Below the pieces are notes generated by a model that saw only the letters and a list, made by a program, of their open reading frames with translations, was not told where the DNA came from and did not search any database. DNA of 64,000 nt from Lachnospiraceae bacterium (GTDB lineage Bacteria; Bacillota; Clostridia; Lachnospirales; Lachnospiraceae): the NCBI GenBank assembly GCA_017557525.1, contig JAFYYN010000138.1, positions 1 to 64,000 of the forward strand. Direction: 5' to 3'. The position numbers and the translations under genes were made by a program. How positions within the stretch are numbered: the stretch's first letter is position 1; the number at the start of each line of letters is the position of its first letter. Positions 61,134 to 64,000 of this stretch are shown here, in pieces.

Positions 61134-62300
61134 TTACAGCACATCCACCTTACGTACGCCTGCGATAGCCTTGATAGCGTCAACTGCACTTGCAACAGCT
61201 TCCTTAGCATCGATAAGGCAGTAGCCTACTTTACCGCGCTTGCCGTCCTTAACTGCGTTGATAACAAGACCAACACCGTTAACTGCAGTAACGATATCAG
61301 CAATAGCCTCTGCGTCGTAACGAACTGCGATTCTTACACCCTGCTTAGCACCAAGATCTACTCTAGGGTAGTTAACTGAGTTGATGATGTTTCCGTTCTC
61401 TACATAATCAACAACCTGCTTAACTGCCATAGCTGCACAGTTATCCTCTGCCTCTTCAGTAGATGCTCCGAGGTGAGGTATAGCGATAGCGCCTGCCATA
61501 TTTGCAGATGCGGGGTTCGGGAAATCTGTTACGTACTTACGTACCTTACCGCTCTCAAGCGCTGCTTTCATAGCCTCGTCATCTACAAGGAGATCACGAG
61601 CAAGGTTAAGTACGATAACGCCGTCCTTCATAAGAGCAATCTTATCAGCGTTGATCATCTTCTTTGTATTCTTCTCAGGATCGGGATCATCGATAAGAGG
61701 AGTATGTACTGAGATGAAATCAGAGTTCTTGTAGATCTCATCACGGCTTCCTACTATCTCGATAGCGGGATCAAGAGCTGCCTTAGCTGCATCACTTAAG
61801 AAAGGATCGAATCCGATAACCTTCATTCCAAGTCCGAGTGCTGCGTTACCAAGAGGTCCGCCTATTGCGCCCAGACCGATGATACCGAGGGTCTTACCCT
61901 TGATCTCTGTACCTGCGAACTTGCTCTTTCCTTTTTCAACGAGCTTAGCTACTGTCTCGTCATCCTTTACAGTCTGTACCCAGTTGATACCGCCAACGAT
62001 GTCCCTAGATGCAAGAAGCATAGCTGCGATAGCAAGCTCCTTAACTGCGTTAGCATTTGCACCGGGAGTATTAAATACTACGATATTTTCATCTGCGCAG
62101 CGATCAAGCGGGATGTTGTTTACGCCTGCACCTGCACGAGCGATAGCCTTGAGGCTTGCAGGGAACTGCATCTCATGCATAGCTGCTGAACGTACAAGTA
62201 CGATATCAGCCTCGTCAAAATTCTCTGTTACTGTATAATTGTCGGTAAGGTTAGCCATTCCGACAGGTGAAATTTTATTTAAGCAATTTACCTTGAACAT
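61134..62300 (-). CDS. serA: D-3-phosphoglycerate dehydrogenase
   Basis: A 388-residue 2-hydroxyacid dehydrogenase that oxidises 3-phosphoglycerate, the first step of serine synthesis. It has the Rossmann NAD site GLGAIGGPLG, the catalytic Arg/Glu/His trio region (NLARDLLVDD, HLGASTEEAEDN), and a short ACT-like C-terminal domain (RGKVGYCLIDAKEAVASAV) for serine feedback. The start at 62300 (MFKVN) is set by an AAGGAG site 7 bases upstream; six more codons are open but lack one. It is second in the serC-serA operon under T-box control. Confidence 0.94.
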   Translation of the reverse strand: MFKVNCLNKISPVGMANLTDNYTVTENFDEADIVLVRSAAMHEMQFPASLKAIARAGAGVNNIPLDRCADENIVVFNTPGANANAVKELAIAAMLLASRDIVGGINWVQTVKDDETVAKLVEKGKSKFAGTEIKGKTLGIIGLGAIGGPLGNAALGLGMKVIGFDPFLSDAAKAALDPAIEIVGSRDEIYKNSDFISVHTPLIDDPDPEKNTKKMINADKIALMKDGVIVLNLARDLLVDDEAMKAALESGKVRKYVTDFPNPASANMAGAIAIPHLGASTEEAEDNCAAMAVKQVVDYVENGNIINSVNYPRVDLGAKQGVRIAVRYDAEAIADIVTAVNGVGLVINAVKDGKRGKVGYCLIDAKEAVASAVDAIKAIAGVRKVDVL

Positions 62301-62384
62301 GATACTTCTCCTTTTCAATTTATCTAATGTATGACAATCATTGCTTGTGAAGGGAGAACTGTCTCCTTGTCACACCTTTTATTC

Positions 62385-63467
62385 TCAAGCATTCTTTGCT
62401 TCGTAGTCTTTTAAGAAATCAACAAGTGCCTGTACACCTTCGATAGGCATTGCGTTGTAGATAGAAGCACGAAGACCGCCAACGCTTCTGTGACCCTTAA
62501 GGTTATCAAAGCCTGCTGCCTTTGTAGCTGCAACAACTGCTGCATCCTTATCTGCATCGCCTGTTACGAAAGGAACGTTCATAAGTGAACGATACTTCTT
62601 CTCTACAGTACCCTTGAAGAGCTTGCTTGAATCAAGGAAGTCATAAAGGATAGCTGCCTTCTTCTTGTTAATCTCATCCATAGCACTAAGTCCGCCAAGG
62701 CTCTTTAAGTACTTAAATACCTTGCCGCATACATAGATAGCCCAGCAGTTAGGAGTATTGTACATAGAACCGTTCTTAGCGTGTGTGTCAAATCTGCAGT
62801 ATGTAGGCACGAAATCAGGAAGGTCCTCACGGATAAGGTCCTCACGAATGATAACGATTGCAAGACCAGCAGGACCTACATTCTTCTGAACACCACCGTA
62901 GATAAGACCATACTTTGTTACGTCTACGGGTTTACTTAAGAACATTGAAGACTGGTCAGCTACTAAAATCTTACCCTTTGTGTTGGGGAGCTCTGCATAA
63001 GTAGTACCATGGATAGTCTCATTCTCGCAGATATATACATAATCAGCATCATCATCGATAGGAAGATCTGAACAATCAGGAATGTAGCTGTAGTTCTTGT
63101 CTTCACTTGATGCTATTACATTTACCTTACCATACTTCTTAGCCTCAGAAGCAGCCTTCTTTGACCAAGCACCTGTAACAATATAATCAGCTACGCCGTT
63201 CTTCATAAGGTTCATAGGGATCATAGCGAACTCTAATGTTGCACCGCCCTGAACAAAGAGAACCTTGTAGTTATCCGGAATACCCATAAGATCACGAAGA
63301 TCAGCCTCAGCCTCATCTATGATCTGCTGATATACCTTGGAACGATGGGACATTTCCATAACGCTCATACCACAACCACGGTAATCAACTACCTCTTTTG
63401 CGATCTCCTCAAGTACGGGCAGGGGCATCATAGCGGGACCTGCTGAAAAATTGAAAACTCTTGCCAT
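62385..63467 (-). CDS. serC: Phosphoserine aminotransferase
   Basis: A 360-residue class V PLP aminotransferase, second enzyme of serine synthesis: FNFSAGPAMMPLPVLEE at the start, PLP-lysine in GGVQKNVGPAGL, a closing KGHRSVGGLRASIYNAMP that is diagnostic for SerC. It transfers an amino group from glutamate to 3-phosphohydroxypyruvate. It is the first gene of the serC-serA operon, 155 bases after a T-box terminator, with an AGGAGG site. Confidence 0.96.
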   Translation of the reverse strand: MARVFNFSAGPAMMPLPVLEEIAKEVVDYRGCGMSVMEMSHRSKVYQQIIDEAEADLRDLMGIPDNYKVLFVQGGATLEFAMIPMNLMKNGVADYIVTGAWSKKAASEAKKYGKVNVIASSEDKNYSYIPDCSDLPIDDDADYVYICENETIHGTTYAELPNTKGKILVADQSSMFLSKPVDVTKYGLIYGGVQKNVGPAGLAIVIIREDLIREDLPDFVPTYCRFDTHAKNGSMYNTPNCWAIYVCGKVFKYLKSLGGLSAMDEINKKKAAILYDFLDSSKLFKGTVEKKYRSLMNVPFVTGDADKDAAVVAATKAAGFDNLKGHRSVGGLRASIYNAMPIEGVQALVDFLKDYEAKNA

Positions 63468-63543
63468 TTCTAATAATCCTCCTTTTTATATAGGGCAGTA
63501 CTCATCTAAAGAGCCTGCAAATATGTACATAGTCAATCATGGG

Positions 63544-63610
63544 TCGATCATAGGGACGGTTCTGCGGTTGACGCATTTCCTGTCAACCACAGAACCGTCC
63601 CCGTGATCGA
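63544..63610. repeat. GGGACGGTTCT repeat, long palindromic copy in the serC leader
   Basis: Two 29-base arms (63544-63572 and 63582-63610), complementary except for 3 positions, around a 9-base loop. Each arm contains GGGACGGTTCTG. The element lies between the T-box terminator and serC. Confidence 0.85.
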
Positions 63611-63621
63611 CTCCCTACTAC

Positions 63622-63860
63622 AAAAAAGCCCCATATGCATAAAAGCATATGGGGCGAAAAATCATTATAATCCGCGGTACCACCCAATTTATCATGAAAG
63701 CCATGATATCTCTTGCGACGATATAAAGGTCGTCTCCCTCCGACTCATCGCCGGCAGCTCCGAAAGTGGAGTGGCCAGTTTCCTTATACTGCCTTGCACC
63801 AAACGGCAGCTCTCTGAATAAGTACTTTCAAGCCGTAGCTTTCATCTTTGCTGAAACGTT
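63622..63860 (-). ncRNA. T-box riboswitch (serine-specific) upstream of serC-serA
   Basis: A tRNA-sensing leader on the minus strand. The T-box sequence GGGTGGTACCGCGG (about 63672-63685) precedes a terminator hairpin (CCCCATATGC / GCATATGGGG, then T6, 63622-63655). Stem I begins near 63860 and includes the AGAGAG region. The specifier position, set by comparison with the UAC-A-CC arrangement of the tyrosine leader, reads TCC-A-C at 63768-63770, a serine codon. Uncharged tRNA-Ser would thus stabilise the antiterminator and turn on serC and serA. Confidence 0.92.
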
Positions 63861-63866
63861 ACGGCT

Positions 63867-63895
63867 ATCATACATCTATCCAAAAGAAATGTCAA
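63867..63895 (-). promoter_or_regulatory. Promoter of the serC-serA T-box transcript
   Basis: Minus-strand TTGACA (63890-63895), 17-base spacer, TATGAT (63867-63872), placing the RNA start at about 63860. From 63896 to the end I see no gene, only AT-rich sequence. Confidence 0.8.
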
Positions 63896-64000
63896 GAACT
63901 TTTTTCTTTTTCAATTTAGGTTTCAATTATTATTGATTCTTCATATAAAAAGTATACCAAAAAGTCAATTTCATTGATTATGATATTCCCCTAGCACATA

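Noticed and set aside
1-64000. CRISPR arrays, tRNA or rRNA genes, prophage
   Set aside because: No evenly spaced direct repeats with spacers, no cloverleaf-like or rRNA-like stretches and no phage structural genes were seen.

Overview
The window looks like a chromosome segment of a low-to-moderate GC, Gram-positive Clostridia, most likely a Lachnospiraceae member of the Butyrivibrio/Pseudobutyrivibrio type. The clues are strong AAGGAG-type ribosome binding sites, TTGACA/TATAAT promoters, a T-box riboswitch, lipoproteins with a LAAC/LTAC lipobox, GH43 enzymes, LacI-like-sensor GGDEF proteins and Clostridia-style dispersed palindromic repeats. No rRNA, tRNA, CRISPR array, phage or transposase gene was seen.

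Layout. 1-2.5 kb: the end of an EAL phosphodiesterase and a sensor-GGDEF diguanylate cyclase (c-di-GMP turnover). 2.7-5.5 kb: a self-contained YtrA-type GntR regulator / ABC ATPase / two-permease operon. 5.7-16.9 kb: envelope and housekeeping genes on the minus strand (a giant membrane protein with a trigger-factor-like end, PBP1A, a DUF1858 protein, an extracytoplasmic FKBP-type foldase, an Uma2 protein, a double-AAA protein, an SCP2-like protein). 17.1-25.3 kb: alr, an O-antigen-ligase-like protein, galE, a sugar nucleotidyltransferase, aroE, a large lipoprotein and a GT2. 25.5-29.7 kb: a small lipoprotein, an AEC transporter and two GH43 enzymes. 60-63.9 kb: trxB and the T-box-controlled serC-serA serine operon.

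The centre (about 30-59.3 kb) is the unusual part. A minus-strand run beginning at about 59.29 kb encodes a PqqD-like protein, then a Pel-type exopolysaccharide machine in the Gram-positive order (PelD, PelE-like, a protein in the PelA position, PelF, PelG), then DUF2304, GT4, GT2, DUF4832 and GT-C-like proteins. It continues into peptide-modification genes: a nucleotidyltransferase, a radical SAM/SPASM enzyme, a 58-residue peptide too short for the usual ORF cutoffs, a soluble S26-like peptidase, an HprK-like kinase fused to a PqqD domain, and a GT2. A second, smaller copy of the theme lies at 30.6-37.9 kb: GT-C, DUF4832, a 79-residue peptide, a radical SAM/SPASM enzyme, a 140-residue candidate substrate and an ABC exporter.

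The three candidate peptides share a leader layout (MK.. Y.. P near residue 8, ending V-V/Y-A-S at residues 22-24), and each is followed by a terminator-like hairpin. PelD is fused to an SDR/epimerase-like domain and keeps an RxxD c-di-GMP site. I infer a system in which c-di-GMP-controlled Pel-like polysaccharide production is genetically coupled to a radical-SAM ribosomal peptide pathway, possibly producing a peptide that decorates or accompanies the polysaccharide. This coupling is inference from gene order; the individual families are well supported.

Two repeat families are scattered between genes. One is built on a CTTCCCCTCGAGGGGAAG palindrome (four copies, 18-28 kb). The other carries a GGGACGGTTCT core (copies on both sides of trxB, plus a long palindromic copy inside the serC leader). 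The 757-base gap between the pel-region promoter and trxB carries several near-perfect DnaA boxes.
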